In this document: piece by piece, positions 25,807-37,491 of the stretch
Position numbering within the stretch: the first letter of the stretch is position 1
How the letters are laid out: each line of letters begins with the position of its first letter
From: Thermoleophilia bacterium SCSIO 60948
GTDB taxonomy: Bacteria; Actinomycetota; Thermoleophilia; Solirubrobacterales; 70-9
Assembly: GCA_021496505.1 (NCBI GenBank)
Contig: CP053031.1
Span: 1,054,001 to 1,118,000 of the forward strand
DNA: 64,000 nt
Reading direction: 5' to 3'
Notes under the pieces: generated by a model
Database searches by the model: none
What the model saw: only the letters and a program-made list of their open reading frames with translations
Told to the model about the DNA's origin: nothing
Position numbers and translations under genes: made by a program

Positions 25807-25865
25807 TCGCTTAAGGGGACCTGGTCGCCCAGGTCGAATCGGGGGGCCCGATTAACCGAAAGCGA
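25807..25865 (+). ncRNA. Candidate structured 5' leader: three-way junction RNA upstream of the M28 peptidase gene
   Basis: A closed three-way junction can be folded by hand. P1 is TCGCTT (25807-25812) with AAGCGA (25860-25865). P2 is ACCTGG-TCGC-CCAGGT (25819-25834). P3 is AATCGGG-GGG-CCCGATT (25837-25853). Junction strands are AAGGGG, CG and AACCGA. The ribosome site AGGGAG begins two bases after P1 and the ATG is at 25879. So folding could gate translation. It does not match a riboswitch class I can recall, and there is no comparative evidence in the window. Confidence 0.5.
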
Positions 25866-25878
25866 CAGGGAGAAACGG

Positions 25879-27402
25879 ATGTTTTCCAGAGGACGGGTGG
25901 TTCTCGGCGTGCTCGCGCTGATGATCGCCTCACTCGTGGCCGCGCCCGCAGCGAACGCGGCGACGCCGGTCCAGAAGTTCGAGCGTGCCGTGGGCGTCGA
26001 CGGGATCACGAAGCATCTCAAGGCGTTCCAGCGGATCGCGAACCAGAACGACGGCAACCGCGCCTCGGGCCTGCCGGGCTTCGATGCCTCGGTCAAGTTC
26101 GTGCGCGACAAGCTCAAGCGGGCCGGCTACGAGACGTCGGTCCAGAAGTTCGACTTCGACCTCTACGAGGAGCAGGCGGACGCCGAGTTCGAGCAGCTGA
26201 CGCCGGAGGCGGTCGAGTACACCGTCGACGACGACTTCTCCTCGGCCGAGTTCTCCGGGTCCGGTGAGGCGGAGGGCGACGTGACGCCGGTCGACGTCCA
26301 GCTTCCGCCGGGACCGACCGACAACAGCTCGACCTCGGGTTGCGAGGCGGAGGACTTCGCCAGCTTCCCCGAGGGCGACATCGCGCTCGTCCAGCGCGGC
26401 ACCTGCGACTTCGGTCTCAAGGCGGAGAACGCCGACGAGGCCGGTGCGTCCGGCGTGATCATCTTCAACGAGGGTCAGCCGGGCCGCACCGATGTGCTGG
26501 TTCCGACGCTCGGGGAGTTCCGCCCGAGCGTTCCCGTGATCGGGACCTCGTTCGAGATCGGCCAGGACCTCGCTTCGGAGGGGACCACGGCACGGATCTC
26601 GGTGACCTCGACGATCACCCCGTCGAGCTCGAAGAACGTCATCGCCGACACGAAGGCCGGTCGTGAGAACCGGACCGTGGTCGTCGGTGCGCATCTCGAC
26701 TCGGTGCCCGACGGCCCCGGGATCAACGACAACGGCTCCGGCAGCGCGCAGAACCTCGAGATGGCTCTGCAGATGTCGAAGCTCGGGATCAAGCCCCGCA
26801 ACCAGGTGCGCTTCGCGTTCTGGGGCGCCGAGGAGTCCGGGCTGATCGGCTCGACCCACTACGTCGACACCCTGAAGGCGAAGGAGAGGCGGGCGATCGA
26901 CCTGAACCTCAACTTCGACATGGTCGGCTCACCGAACTACGGCCGCTTCATCTACGACGGTGACGGCGACGCGTTCGGCGAGGAGGGACCCGCGGGCTCC
27001 GATGCGATCGAGCGCTCGTTCGAGCGTGCGTTCGCCGCCAAGGACCTCGCGACGGAGCCGACGGCGTTCGACGGTCGCTCCGACTACTACGGGTTCATCA
27101 CGGCCGGTATCCCGGCCGGTGGCCTGTTCTCGGGTGCCGAGGACGTCAAGTCCGAGGAGCAGGTCGAGCTCTACGGCGGCACCGCCGGCGAGGCGTTCGA
27201 CCCCTGCTACCACCAGGAGTGCGACGACATCAACAACGTGTCGAACAAGGCGCTGAACGAGTTCTCGAACGCCGCCGCGCAGGTGACGTTCAAGTTCGCG
27301 CAGCGCAAGGCGCCGATCGGCGGCAACGAGCCGCAGACTGCGCGCGCGTCGGTATCGCAGGGCTCCGCGGCCGATTACCGCGGCAGCCATCTGGTGCGCT
27401 AA
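25879..27402 (+). CDS. Secreted M28-family aminopeptidase with PA domain
   Basis: 507 aa. A signal peptide (residues 1-27, ending PAANAAT) precedes an N-terminal segment and a PA insert (about 135-235: GDIALVQRGTCDFGLKAENA, GVIIFNEG, VPVIGTSFEIG). The M28 catalytic domain follows, with the di-zinc ligands in order: His in VGAHLDSV, Asp in GINDNGSG, Glu in WGAEESGL, Asp in NFDMVGSPN and His in YHQECDD. This is the layout of extracellular leucyl/aminopeptidases. The ATG has a strong AGGGAG site right after a structured leader. Confidence 0.93.
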   Translation: MFSRGRVVLGVLALMIASLVAAPAANAATPVQKFERAVGVDGITKHLKAFQRIANQNDGNRASGLPGFDASVKFVRDKLKRAGYETSVQKFDFDLYEEQADAEFEQLTPEAVEYTVDDDFSSAEFSGSGEAEGDVTPVDVQLPPGPTDNSSTSGCEAEDFASFPEGDIALVQRGTCDFGLKAENADEAGASGVIIFNEGQPGRTDVLVPTLGEFRPSVPVIGTSFEIGQDLASEGTTARISVTSTITPSSSKNVIADTKAGRENRTVVVGAHLDSVPDGPGINDNGSGSAQNLEMALQMSKLGIKPRNQVRFAFWGAEESGLIGSTHYVDTLKAKERRAIDLNLNFDMVGSPNYGRFIYDGDGDAFGEEGPAGSDAIERSFERAFAAKDLATEPTAFDGRSDYYGFITAGIPAGGLFSGAEDVKSEEQVELYGGTAGEAFDPCYHQECDDINNVSNKALNEFSNAAAQVTFKFAQRKAPIGGNEPQTARASVSQGSAADYRGSHLVR

Positions 27403-27405
27403 GCG

Positions 27406-27897
27406 CTAGAGCACACCGCTCGGTTCGGCCGAGCGGCGGGCGGAGGCAGACTCGTCGAGCTCGGCGCCGATCCGGCGCCAGAGCTCGGCGAGCTCCTCCT
27501 GCTCGCTGGCGTCGAGCTGGCTGAGGAAGTGTCGGCGCACACCGGCGAGGTGGTCGGGTCGCGCGGCCTCGATCCGCCCGCGACCCTCCGCCGTCAGGAC
27601 CGCCAGGGTCCCCCGCGCATCGTCGGGGCACGGCGCACGCTCGACCAGCCCGCTGCGCTCGAGCCGGTCGACGAGCCGCGTGAGACCGCTGCGGCTCAGC
27701 AGCAGCCCGTCGGCGATCGCGCTCATCCGCATCCGTCCGTCAGGCGCGTCGGCGAGTTGCATCAACACCTCATAGGAGGTCAGGGGCAGGTCGTGGCGCT
27801 CGATCAGCTCGGCGTCGAGCCGCGCGACAACCCGCTGGTGGATGCGCAGGAACCCCTTCCAGGATCCGAGCTCGCGTTCGTCGAGGAGAGCGCCCAT
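27406..27897 (-). CDS. MarR-family transcriptional regulator
   Basis: 163 aa. The winged-helix core is typical: LTSYEVLMQLADAPDGRMRMSAIADGLLLSRSGLTRLVDRLERSGLV, wing EDARGTLAVLT-like (here CPDDARGTLAVLTAEGR). ATG at 27897 fits family length; an in-frame open frame extends further upstream through the operators. Divergent from an MhqO-like dioxygenase gene with two matching palindromes between. The arrangement mirrors the MhqR-controlled quinone-detoxification genes of Firmicutes. No obvious sensing Cys beyond the one in APCPDD. Confidence 0.92.
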   Translation of the reverse strand: MGALLDERELGSWKGFLRIHQRVVARLDAELIERHDLPLTSYEVLMQLADAPDGRMRMSAIADGLLLSRSGLTRLVDRLERSGLVERAPCPDDARGTLAVLTAEGRGRIEAARPDHLAGVRRHFLSQLDASEQEELAELWRRIGAELDESASARRSAEPSGVL

Positions 27898-27917
27898 GAG
27901 GCGATCGTAGCGGATAG

Positions 27918-27929
27918 TTGCACTTGCAA
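27918..27929. promoter_or_regulatory. MarR operator candidate 1
   Basis: TTGC-ACTT-GCAA, within AGTTGCACTTGCAATC. It shares the flanks AGTTGC/GCAATC with a second site 28 bp downstream, so both are probably bound by the divergent MarR protein. It lies 20 bp from the marR ATG. Confidence 0.7.
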
Positions 27930-27945
27930 TCACCTGGTATAGTAG

Positions 27946-27957
27946 TTGCAGAAGCAA
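27946..27957. promoter_or_regulatory. MarR operator candidate 2
   Basis: TTGC-AGAA-GCAA, within AGTTGCAGAAGCAATC, 28 bp centre to centre from site 1. A -10-like TATAGT (27938-27943) lies between the two sites on the plus strand, so occupancy should block the mhqO-like promoter. Confidence 0.7.
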
Positions 27958-27995
27958 TCAAATTCCCGGACCTGAAGCCAGGGAGGACGTTCCAA

Positions 27996-28916
27996 ATGCA
28001 GCTCGAGGGCATCCACCACATCACCGCGATCACGGCCGACGCGCAGCAGAACGTCGACTTCTACGCCGGCACGTTGGGGCTGCGGATGGTCAAGAAGACC
28101 GTCAACCAGGACGAGCCCAGCGTCTACCACCTGTTCTACGCCGACGAGGACGGCAGCCCTGGTGCCGACCTGACCTTCTTCGAGTTCCCGCACGCCGCTC
28201 TCGGCCGGGCCGGAGCGGGGATGGTGTACCGGATCGGCTGGCGCGTCGCCTCGGAGGCCTCGCTCGACTTCTGGGCCGACCGTCTCGCCTCGCAGGGCTT
28301 CGAGTCCGAGCGGGTCGGGGACGTCCTGCGCTTCCGTGACCCCGAGGGCCTCGAGCACGAGCTCGGCGTCGACGACTCGGGCGATGATCCGCTGATCGCC
28401 GAGCACCCGGAGGTGCCGGCAGAGCACGCGCTGCGCGGCTTCTCGAGCGCTCGCGCCTACTCCGCCGATCCCTCTCGCAGCCAGCGCCTACTCGACGGGC
28501 TCGGCTTCGAGGGCTCCGACGGGTCCTACGAGCTCCGCGGATCCGAGCGCGGCGGCACGTGGCACTACGACGCTCCGCCGGCCGAGCGCGGGATCCAGGG
28601 GGCCGGAACGGTCCACCACATCGCCTGGGCCTCGCGGATGGACGACCAGGAGGCGTGGCGCGACCGCGCCGCCGAGTACGGCGCGCGGCCGACCGACGTC
28701 ATCGATCGCTTCTGGTTCCGGTCGATCTATTTCCGCGAGCCGAGCGGGGTGCTGTTCGAGATCGCGACGATAGGCCCCGGCTTCGACGCCGACGAGCCGA
28801 AGGAGTCGCTCGGCGAGTCGCTGGTCCTGCCGCCGTTCCTCGAGGACCGGCGAGAGCAGATCGAGCGCGTCCTGACCCCGATCACGAATCCGCGCCAGGC
28901 CCGCGAGGCGAGCTGA
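27996..28916 (+). CDS. Ring-cleaving dioxygenase, glyoxalase fold, MhqO type
   Basis: 306 aa with two vicinal-oxygen-chelate repeats (residues about 1-150 and 155-290). Metal ligands visible are His in GIHHITAIT, His in TVHHIAWAS and Glu in LFEIATIGPGFD. The C-terminus LVLPPFLEDRREQIERVLTPI is typical of the MhqO group, which is linked to hydroquinone/catechol detoxification. ATG at 27996 follows GGGAGG. It is followed by an MhqD-like hydrolase 1 bp after the stop codon. Confidence 0.9.
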   Translation: MQLEGIHHITAITADAQQNVDFYAGTLGLRMVKKTVNQDEPSVYHLFYADEDGSPGADLTFFEFPHAALGRAGAGMVYRIGWRVASEASLDFWADRLASQGFESERVGDVLRFRDPEGLEHELGVDDSGDDPLIAEHPEVPAEHALRGFSSARAYSADPSRSQRLLDGLGFEGSDGSYELRGSERGGTWHYDAPPAERGIQGAGTVHHIAWASRMDDQEAWRDRAAEYGARPTDVIDRFWFRSIYFREPSGVLFEIATIGPGFDADEPKESLGESLVLPPFLEDRREQIERVLTPITNPRQAREAS

Positions 28917-28917
28917 G

Positions 28918-29559
28918 GTGGCCGATCTCGTCCATCGTCTGCGCGAGCCCGACGGGGATCCCGAGGGCGCGCTGATCCTCAACCACGGCCGGGGGTCGGA
29001 CGAAAACGATCTCTTCGGGCTCCTCGACGAGCTCGACCCGGAGCGTCGTCTGCTCGGCGTGACGACCGGTGCGCCCCTGACCGGCATCCCGCCGGGCGGG
29101 CGCCACTGGTACGTCGTGCCACGGGTCGGATATCCGGAGCCGAGGACGTTCGCGAGCAGCCTCGCGATGCTCGACGGGTTCATCGACCGGCTGCTCGCCG
29201 AGCGCGGCATCGCACCGGAGCGGACCGTGATCGGCGGTTTCTCGATGGGCAGCGTGATGTCGTATGCGACCGGGCTCGGACCGGGTCGGCCCCGTCCCGC
29301 CGGCATCATCGCGATGTCCGGCTTCGTGCCCACCGTCGAGGGCTGGGAACCCGAGCTCGAGGGCCGCGAGGGTCTGCCGGTCCTGATCGCGCACGGACGC
29401 CAGGACCCGGTGATCGAGTTCGGCTTCGCCGATCGCGCCGCGGCCCTGCTCGAGCCGGCCGGTCTCGATGTTCGTCGCGTCAGCACCGAAACGGGTCACT
29501 GGGTGGCGCCCGAGGCCCTCGACGCGGGCCGCGAGCTGGTCGCGGAAGCGTTGGCCTAG
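28918..29559 (+). CDS. Alpha/beta hydrolase, MhqD-like (carboxylesterase/phospholipase family)
   Basis: 213 aa, GTG start. The nucleophile elbow is GFSMGS (Ser about residue 108). The acid is Asp in HGRQDPVIEF and the base is His in TETGHWVAPE. The oxyanion region LNHGRGSDEND near the start is characteristic. Such hydrolases pair with MhqO dioxygenases and are thought to process ring-cleavage products. Immediate linkage to the dioxygenase and the divergent MarR operator supports co-regulation. Confidence 0.9.
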   Translation: MADLVHRLREPDGDPEGALILNHGRGSDENDLFGLLDELDPERRLLGVTTGAPLTGIPPGGRHWYVVPRVGYPEPRTFASSLAMLDGFIDRLLAERGIAPERTVIGGFSMGSVMSYATGLGPGRPRPAGIIAMSGFVPTVEGWEPELEGREGLPVLIAHGRQDPVIEFGFADRAAALLEPAGLDVRRVSTETGHWVAPEALDAGRELVAEALA

Positions 29560-29578
29560 CTTCCGTCCACCCGTCGTG

Positions 29579-29592
29579 CGAACATGTGTTCG
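29579..29592. promoter_or_regulatory. LexA (SOS) box overlapping the radical SAM start codon
   Basis: CGAACATGTGTTCG has the same CGAACA/TGTTCG arms as the lexA box at 18701. Its last G is the first base of the GTG at 29592. A LexA dimer here would cover the initiation region of the gene. Confidence 0.9.
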
Positions 29593-31553
29593 TGCGTTGG
29601 GAGAACCTGTCGCTGGATCGCGAGGACGAGGGGGCTGACGCCAAGCTCCCCGGCTTCCGCGATCCAGCGCGGGTGCGCACGTTCGACGCGCCCGAGGCGC
29701 TCGGAACCCGCTTCTACGAGGTCGGCGCCCGCTCGATCCTCAACCGCGTTCCCGAGCGATCGCGGATGCCGTTCAGGTGGACCATCAACCCTTATCGCGG
29801 ATGCAGTCATGCCTGCGCCTACTGCGTGTCGGGCGATACCCAGATCCTCCTCGCGGACGGCCGCTCGAAGCGGATGGACGCGATCGAGGTCGATGACCGC
29901 GTGGTGGGCACGAAGCGGATCGGCCGCTACCGACGTTACGCAGAGGCGACCGTCACCGACCACTGGGCGACGGGGCGCCGCCCCGCCTACCGAGTGACCC
30001 TCGCCGACGGCACTGAACTGATCGCGAGTGCCGACCATCGATTCCTGACAGACAGGGGCTGGAAGCACGTGCTCGACGCGCCGGGTCCTGGGTCCCAGCG
30101 TCCCCACCTGACCCTGAACAACAGATTGCTCGGTTTCGGATCGATCCCCCCGGCGCCGGACCACGACGCGGACTACCGGGCGGGCTACCTGTGCGGGATG
30201 ATCCGCGGTGACGGAAGTCTCGGCCACTACCGCTACAAGCGCCCCGGCCGGACATCTTCGGACGTGTACCGGTTTCGCCTCGCGTTGATCGACTTCGACG
30301 CGCTCGATCGGACGAAGCGCTACCTGAGTCGTGAAGGAATCGATTGCGGGGAGTTCCTGTTCCAGCCCGCCGGAGCGATCGGGTCGTCCCGTGAGGTCAG
30401 AGCGATCCGGACGGGTCGCAGAAGCGACTTCGAGACCATCTCGAGGTTGATCGAGTGGCCCGCCACCCCTTCGGACTCGTGGGTTCGCGGCTATCTGGGT
30501 GGCGATCCGGGAGGGCCGGACCGTGTTCGGTCGGTTCGAATCCGCGGGCGGCTGAATGAACGCCTGCGGTTCCTCTCAGTCTGCGATTCGGCCGTCGCGC
30601 GGAAGCGCACCATCGTCGGGAGCGCGGTCAAGTTGAAAGCGGACCTGCGGGTCGTCTCGATCGAACCGGTCGGCGAGCAGTCCCTCTGGGACATGACGAC
30701 GTCGACGGGGGACTTCGTGGCGAACGGAGTGATCAGCCACAACTGCTTTGCCCGGCCGACCCACAAGTTCCTCGACTTCGGCGCCGGCCGCGATTTCGAG
30801 CGCGAGATCGTCGTCAAGACAAATGCCCCCGAGCGTCTGCGGGCCGAGCTCGCCAAGCCGAGCTGGAACCGCGAGCACGTCGCGCTCGGCACCAACACCG
30901 ACCCCTACCAATGGGTCGAGGGGCGCTACCGCCTGATGGTCGGCATCTGGGAGGCGATGCGCGACTTCGCGAACCCGTGCTCGGTCCTGACCAAGTCGCC
31001 GCTGCTGCTGCGCGACCTCGACCTGATGAAGCAGATCGCCGCGGGGACCGAGTTTCACGCCAACCTCTCGATCCCGACACTCGACGAGCGGGCCTGGCGC
31101 GAGACCGAGCCCCACACCCCGAACCCGCGCAAGCGGCTCGAGGCGGTCGCGGCGCTGAACGAAGCCGGGATCCCGACGGGGATCCTGATCGCGCCGCTGA
31201 TGCCCGGGATCAACGACTCGCCGGCCCAGGTCGAGGAGATATTGCGCCTGGCCGCGGAGGCCGGAGCCACGAACGTCGGCGGGATCGGGCTTCACCTGCG
31301 TGGCGAGACGCGCGAGGTCTTCTTCGACTGGCTCGCCGAGTTCCGCCCCGATCTGATCGAGCTGTATGAGCGCCTCTACTCGCGCGGCGCGTACCTGCCG
31401 AAGCCCGAGCGCGAGCGGCTTGCCAAGCTGGCGCGCGGGCGCCACCCGCCGCGTCGCTTCCTGCGCGAGGTCGGCGAGCGTGCCGAGGCGTCAGAGGCGG
31501 GCGGTCGCGGAACCGCGGTGCCGCGAGAGGCGACGCAGCCGGGCCTCTTCTAG
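29592..31553 (+). CDS. Rv2578c-family (SplB-like) radical SAM protein containing an intein
   Basis: 653 aa before splicing, about 346 aa after. The GTG at 29592 gives MRWENLSL, matching the N-terminus I recall for Mycobacterium Rv2578c. The radical SAM cluster motif is Cys71 and Cys75 in RGCSHACAY, then, after a 307-aa intein, the third Cys (385) in CFARPTH. The remaining barrel is standard (LGTNTDPYQWVEG, SVLTKSPLLLRDLDLM, NLSIPTLDE, PLMPGINDS). The family (COG1533) includes spore photoproduct lyase relatives. The SOS box at the start predicts DNA-damage induction. The 3' end overlaps the convergent MFS gene by 4 bp. Confidence 0.93.
   Translation: MRWENLSLDREDEGADAKLPGFRDPARVRTFDAPEALGTRFYEVGARSILNRVPERSRMPFRWTINPYRGCSHACAYCVSGDTQILLADGRSKRMDAIEVDDRVVGTKRIGRYRRYAEATVTDHWATGRRPAYRVTLADGTELIASADHRFLTDRGWKHVLDAPGPGSQRPHLTLNNRLLGFGSIPPAPDHDADYRAGYLCGMIRGDGSLGHYRYKRPGRTSSDVYRFRLALIDFDALDRTKRYLSREGIDCGEFLFQPAGAIGSSREVRAIRTGRRSDFETISRLIEWPATPSDSWVRGYLGGDPGGPDRVRSVRIRGRLNERLRFLSVCDSAVARKRTIVGSAVKLKADLRVVSIEPVGEQSLWDMTTSTGDFVANGVISHNCFARPTHKFLDFGAGRDFEREIVVKTNAPERLRAELAKPSWNREHVALGTNTDPYQWVEGRYRLMVGIWEAMRDFANPCSVLTKSPLLLRDLDLMKQIAAGTEFHANLSIPTLDERAWRETEPHTPNPRKRLEAVAALNEAGIPTGILIAPLMPGINDSPAQVEEILRLAAEAGATNVGGIGLHLRGETREVFFDWLAEFRPDLIELYERLYSRGAYLPKPERERLAKLARGRHPPRRFLREVGERAEASEAGGRGTAVPREATQPGLF
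29823..30743 (+). mobile_element. Intein with LAGLIDADG homing endonuclease, inserted in the radical SAM CxxxCxxC motif
   Basis: 307 aa. The N-terminal splice block begins CVSGDTQILLADGR (Cys1). Block B is IASADHRFLTDRGW. The endonuclease core has a first LAGLIDADG motif YLCGMIRGDGSL (about intein residue 121). A weaker second motif, WVRGYLGGDPGG (about 218), keeps the acidic residue. The C-terminal block is WDMTTSTGDFVANGVISHN, with the +1 residue Cys. Codon use is less G/C-biased than in the exteins (AGT, AAA, TTG, GGA appear), which fits horizontal entry. Confidence 0.95.
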
Positions 31554-32746
31554 GGCAGCGGGAGCTCCTCGCTCGGCGGCGCGAACGAGACGTCGAGTCT
31601 GCGACGGCGTCGCTGTGATGCCGCGATCGCGGCGATCCCGAGGCCGCCCGCCGCCATGACGAGGAACGAGGCCTCGTAGCCGCCGAACTGCGCGATCGCG
31701 CCGGCTATCGGTCCGCCGATCCCGAGTCCGAGGTCGAAGCAGGCGGTGAACGTCCCCATCGCCGCGCCACGGCGCTCGGGCGGCGTCGGGCCGAGGACGA
31801 GCAGCGCAAGCGACGGGAAGATGAGCGAGAACGAGGCGCCCATGATCGCGGCGCCCGCGATCAGAACCGGGGCCGATCCGGCGAGGGCGATCATGACCAG
31901 TCCGACCGCGTCGCCGAACCCCGCGACGACGGCGCACGGAACCGCGCCCAGCCGGTCGGGCAGTCCGCCGCCGATCACGCGCATCGCGACCACCGAGCCG
32001 GCGAAGGCGGTGAACGCGATCGCGCCGACGTCGAGGCCGCGTTGCTCGGCCGAGAGCACGATGAACCCGGCGACCGTCGCGAACCCCATCGACGCGAGTG
32101 CGAGCCCAGCGCCGGGCAGAAGCGCACCCCGGTGGATCAGGCTCCCCCGTGCGGCGGGGCTGTCGGACGCCTCCGCGACCGCGGCGGGCTCGCGCAGCGT
32201 CGCGGCCGTGGCCGCGGCGAGAACGGGGGTCAGCGTGGCGAACGCCCAGACCGCGGTGTAGCCGAACTCGGCCCGCAGGACCTCGCCGATCGGCGCGCCG
32301 AGGCTGAGCCCGCCCCAGATCGCGAGTCCGAACAGCCCGACGAGACGGCCGCGTCTCGCGGGCGGTGCGATGTCGACCACCCACGCCGACGCGGCGGTGT
32401 AGAGCGTCCCCTCGCCCGCGCCGAGAATCATTCGCGCCGCGATCAGGCCGCCGAGTCCCGCCGGGAGCAGCAGGACGAAGCCCGCCAGCGCCGCCCCCGA
32501 TGCACCGATCAAGACCGCCGGCCTGCGCCCCCGGACGTCGGCGAAGCGGCCTGCAAGGGGTCGGCAGGCCAGGCCGGTGAGCGAGAAAGCCCCGATCACG
32601 ATCCCGACCTCGACCTGTCCGCCACCGAGCTCCTCGGTCACGAAGCGGGGGAGGACCGGAAGCGTCGCGCCGGCCGCGAGCAGGATCAGCCCGGTGGCGA
32701 TGAACAGCCGCGCGAAGGCGGAGCGGGCCTCGCGAGGGGTGCTCAC
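31550..32746 (-). CDS. Major facilitator superfamily transporter
   Basis: 398 aa, GTG start. About twelve transmembrane helices; the loop 2-3 signature is RPLAGRFADVRGRRPAVLIG and a second copy is weaker (IGGGLPDRLGAVPCAV). GAGEGTLYTAASAWVVDIAPPARRGRLVGLFG is typical of the drug-efflux branch (MFS_1). Substrate unknown. It is convergent with the radical SAM gene (4-bp overlap) and divergent from the acetate permease genes. Confidence 0.88.
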   Translation of the reverse strand: MSTPREARSAFARLFIATGLILLAAGATLPVLPRFVTEELGGGQVEVGIVIGAFSLTGLACRPLAGRFADVRGRRPAVLIGASGAALAGFVLLLPAGLGGLIAARMILGAGEGTLYTAASAWVVDIAPPARRGRLVGLFGLAIWGGLSLGAPIGEVLRAEFGYTAVWAFATLTPVLAAATAATLREPAAVAEASDSPAARGSLIHRGALLPGAGLALASMGFATVAGFIVLSAEQRGLDVGAIAFTAFAGSVVAMRVIGGGLPDRLGAVPCAVVAGFGDAVGLVMIALAGSAPVLIAGAAIMGASFSLIFPSLALLVLGPTPPERRGAAMGTFTACFDLGLGIGGPIAGAIAQFGGYEASFLVMAAGGLGIAAIAASQRRRRRLDVSFAPPSEELPLP

Positions 32747-32941
32747 CGGCAGGATCGTCTCACCTCGCGGAGTCGTTCGCCGCCGTGCGCCGTTCGGTCC
32801 GAGTTTTGACGGAATCCTTGTCCATGTCGGACCTGTGAGCACGATCACTTACGTCTGGTTAAGGTTCCGTGAGGGAGTCCGGTGGGGTGGCGGACGTCGA
32901 CGGCGGGTCTTCGGGCCCGGTGATAACGACGAGGAGAGGTG

Positions 32942-33363
32942 ATGGTCGACTCGACCGACGAACCCCGCGGGTCTTCGCCACCCGCGAGCCGTGCGTCCAC
33001 GACGGGCGGGGCGGGGCGCAACAAGGACATCGACTGGGTCGCGGCCGAGCGATCGCCCGAGTTCAAGGAGATGATCGCCAAGAAGCGGTCGTTCGTCGTT
33101 CCGGCGATCATCTTCACCGCCGTCTGGTATCTCGGCTTCATCCTGCTCGCGGGCTACGCGCCCGAGTTCATGGGCGAGCGCGTCACCGGCGGGCTGACGA
33201 TCGGCTATCTGCTCGCGCTGACGCAGTTCGTGATGGTCTGGGTCCTGGCATGGGCCTATATCCGCCGTGCCGACAAGGTCTTCGACCCGCTCGCCGAGCG
33301 CGCGGCCAAGACCGCGGTCGAGGCCGGCCGGAAGGGCGGCTCCGAGGCTGAAGGGACGACGCG

Positions 33364-33367
<4 letters not shown>
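32942..33367 (+). CDS. DUF485 membrane protein (ActP partner)
   Basis: 141 aa. A hydrophilic N-terminus precedes the conserved DUF485 core: SPEFKEMIAKKRSFVVPAIIF, two transmembrane helices (IIFTAVWYLGFILLAGYAPEF, TIGYLLALTQFVMVWVLAWAY) and the ending YIRRADKVFDPLAE. Genes of this family (YjcH) sit directly upstream of acetate permease actP, as here, with the stop overlapping actP (ATGA). The ribosome site GAGGAGAGG precedes the ATG; GTG 32939 is an alternative. An accessory role in monocarboxylate uptake is inferred. Confidence 0.9.
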
Positions 33368-34968
<1,601 letters not shown>

Positions 34969-35121
34969 GCGCGCGGCGGGCGCCGGACGAGCGCGGGGTC
35001 GGCGGTGGAGGAGGAGAGCACCGCCGGCCCGGCTCTCCGCCGAACGCCGGCCGGTGTCGGCAGTTGAGATCGCCGCCCGCCGGGTAGCGATTCTGTGGGT
35101 CAACGAAGGAGGAGCACGGAG

Positions 35122-37119
<1,998 letters not shown>

Positions 37120-37136
37120 CTCCGCGCCCGTAGGAC

Positions 37137-37487
37137 TCAGGCGGGCGGGTGCTCGGCGTCGTAGGCGGCGAGCATCCGCTTCGGCGCGCGGTGTCGCCAG
37201 GACTCGACGAGCATCTCCTCGAGCTCGTCGCGTCCGATCGCGGCGAGCCGGATGAGGATCATCGGGTAATCGCGGTAATGGTCGGTGAGCTCGTAGGCCG
37301 GTGAGCCCGACTGCAGCAGCGCCTCGCGCTCGATGAAATCGCAGAAGACGACGAGACGCTCGTCGTCATCGCGAAGCCGGGCGAAGAGCGTCCCGCGCAC
37401 CTTCCAGGCGGTCGTCCGGTAGGAGGTCCCCTCCTCGGCGCCCGGGAGCGCAAGCGCGAGCGCTCGGACATCGTCGATCCCGGCCAC
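37137..37487 (-). CDS. MmcQ/YjbR family protein
   Basis: 116 aa, GTG start 4 bp after the stop of the upstream acyl-CoA ligase. The CyaY-like fold motif of the family is visible: LALPGAEEGTSYRTTAWKVRGTLFARLRDDDERLVVFC, DHYRDYPMILIRLA, LVESWRHRAPKRMLAAYD. YjbR-family proteins are described as DNA-binding-like but of unclear role. Operonic with the ligase. Confidence 0.87.
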   Translation of the reverse strand: MAGIDDVRALALALPGAEEGTSYRTTAWKVRGTLFARLRDDDERLVVFCDFIEREALLQSGSPAYELTDHYRDYPMILIRLAAIGRDELEEMLVESWRHRAPKRMLAAYDAEHPPA

Positions 37488-37491
37488 GGGC

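Noticed and set aside
25710-25878. Known riboswitch class (for example ydaO/c-di-AMP or GEMM) before the M28 gene
   Set aside because: The conserved cores of those classes are not present; only the three-way junction shape is shared, so I left it as a candidate of unknown type.
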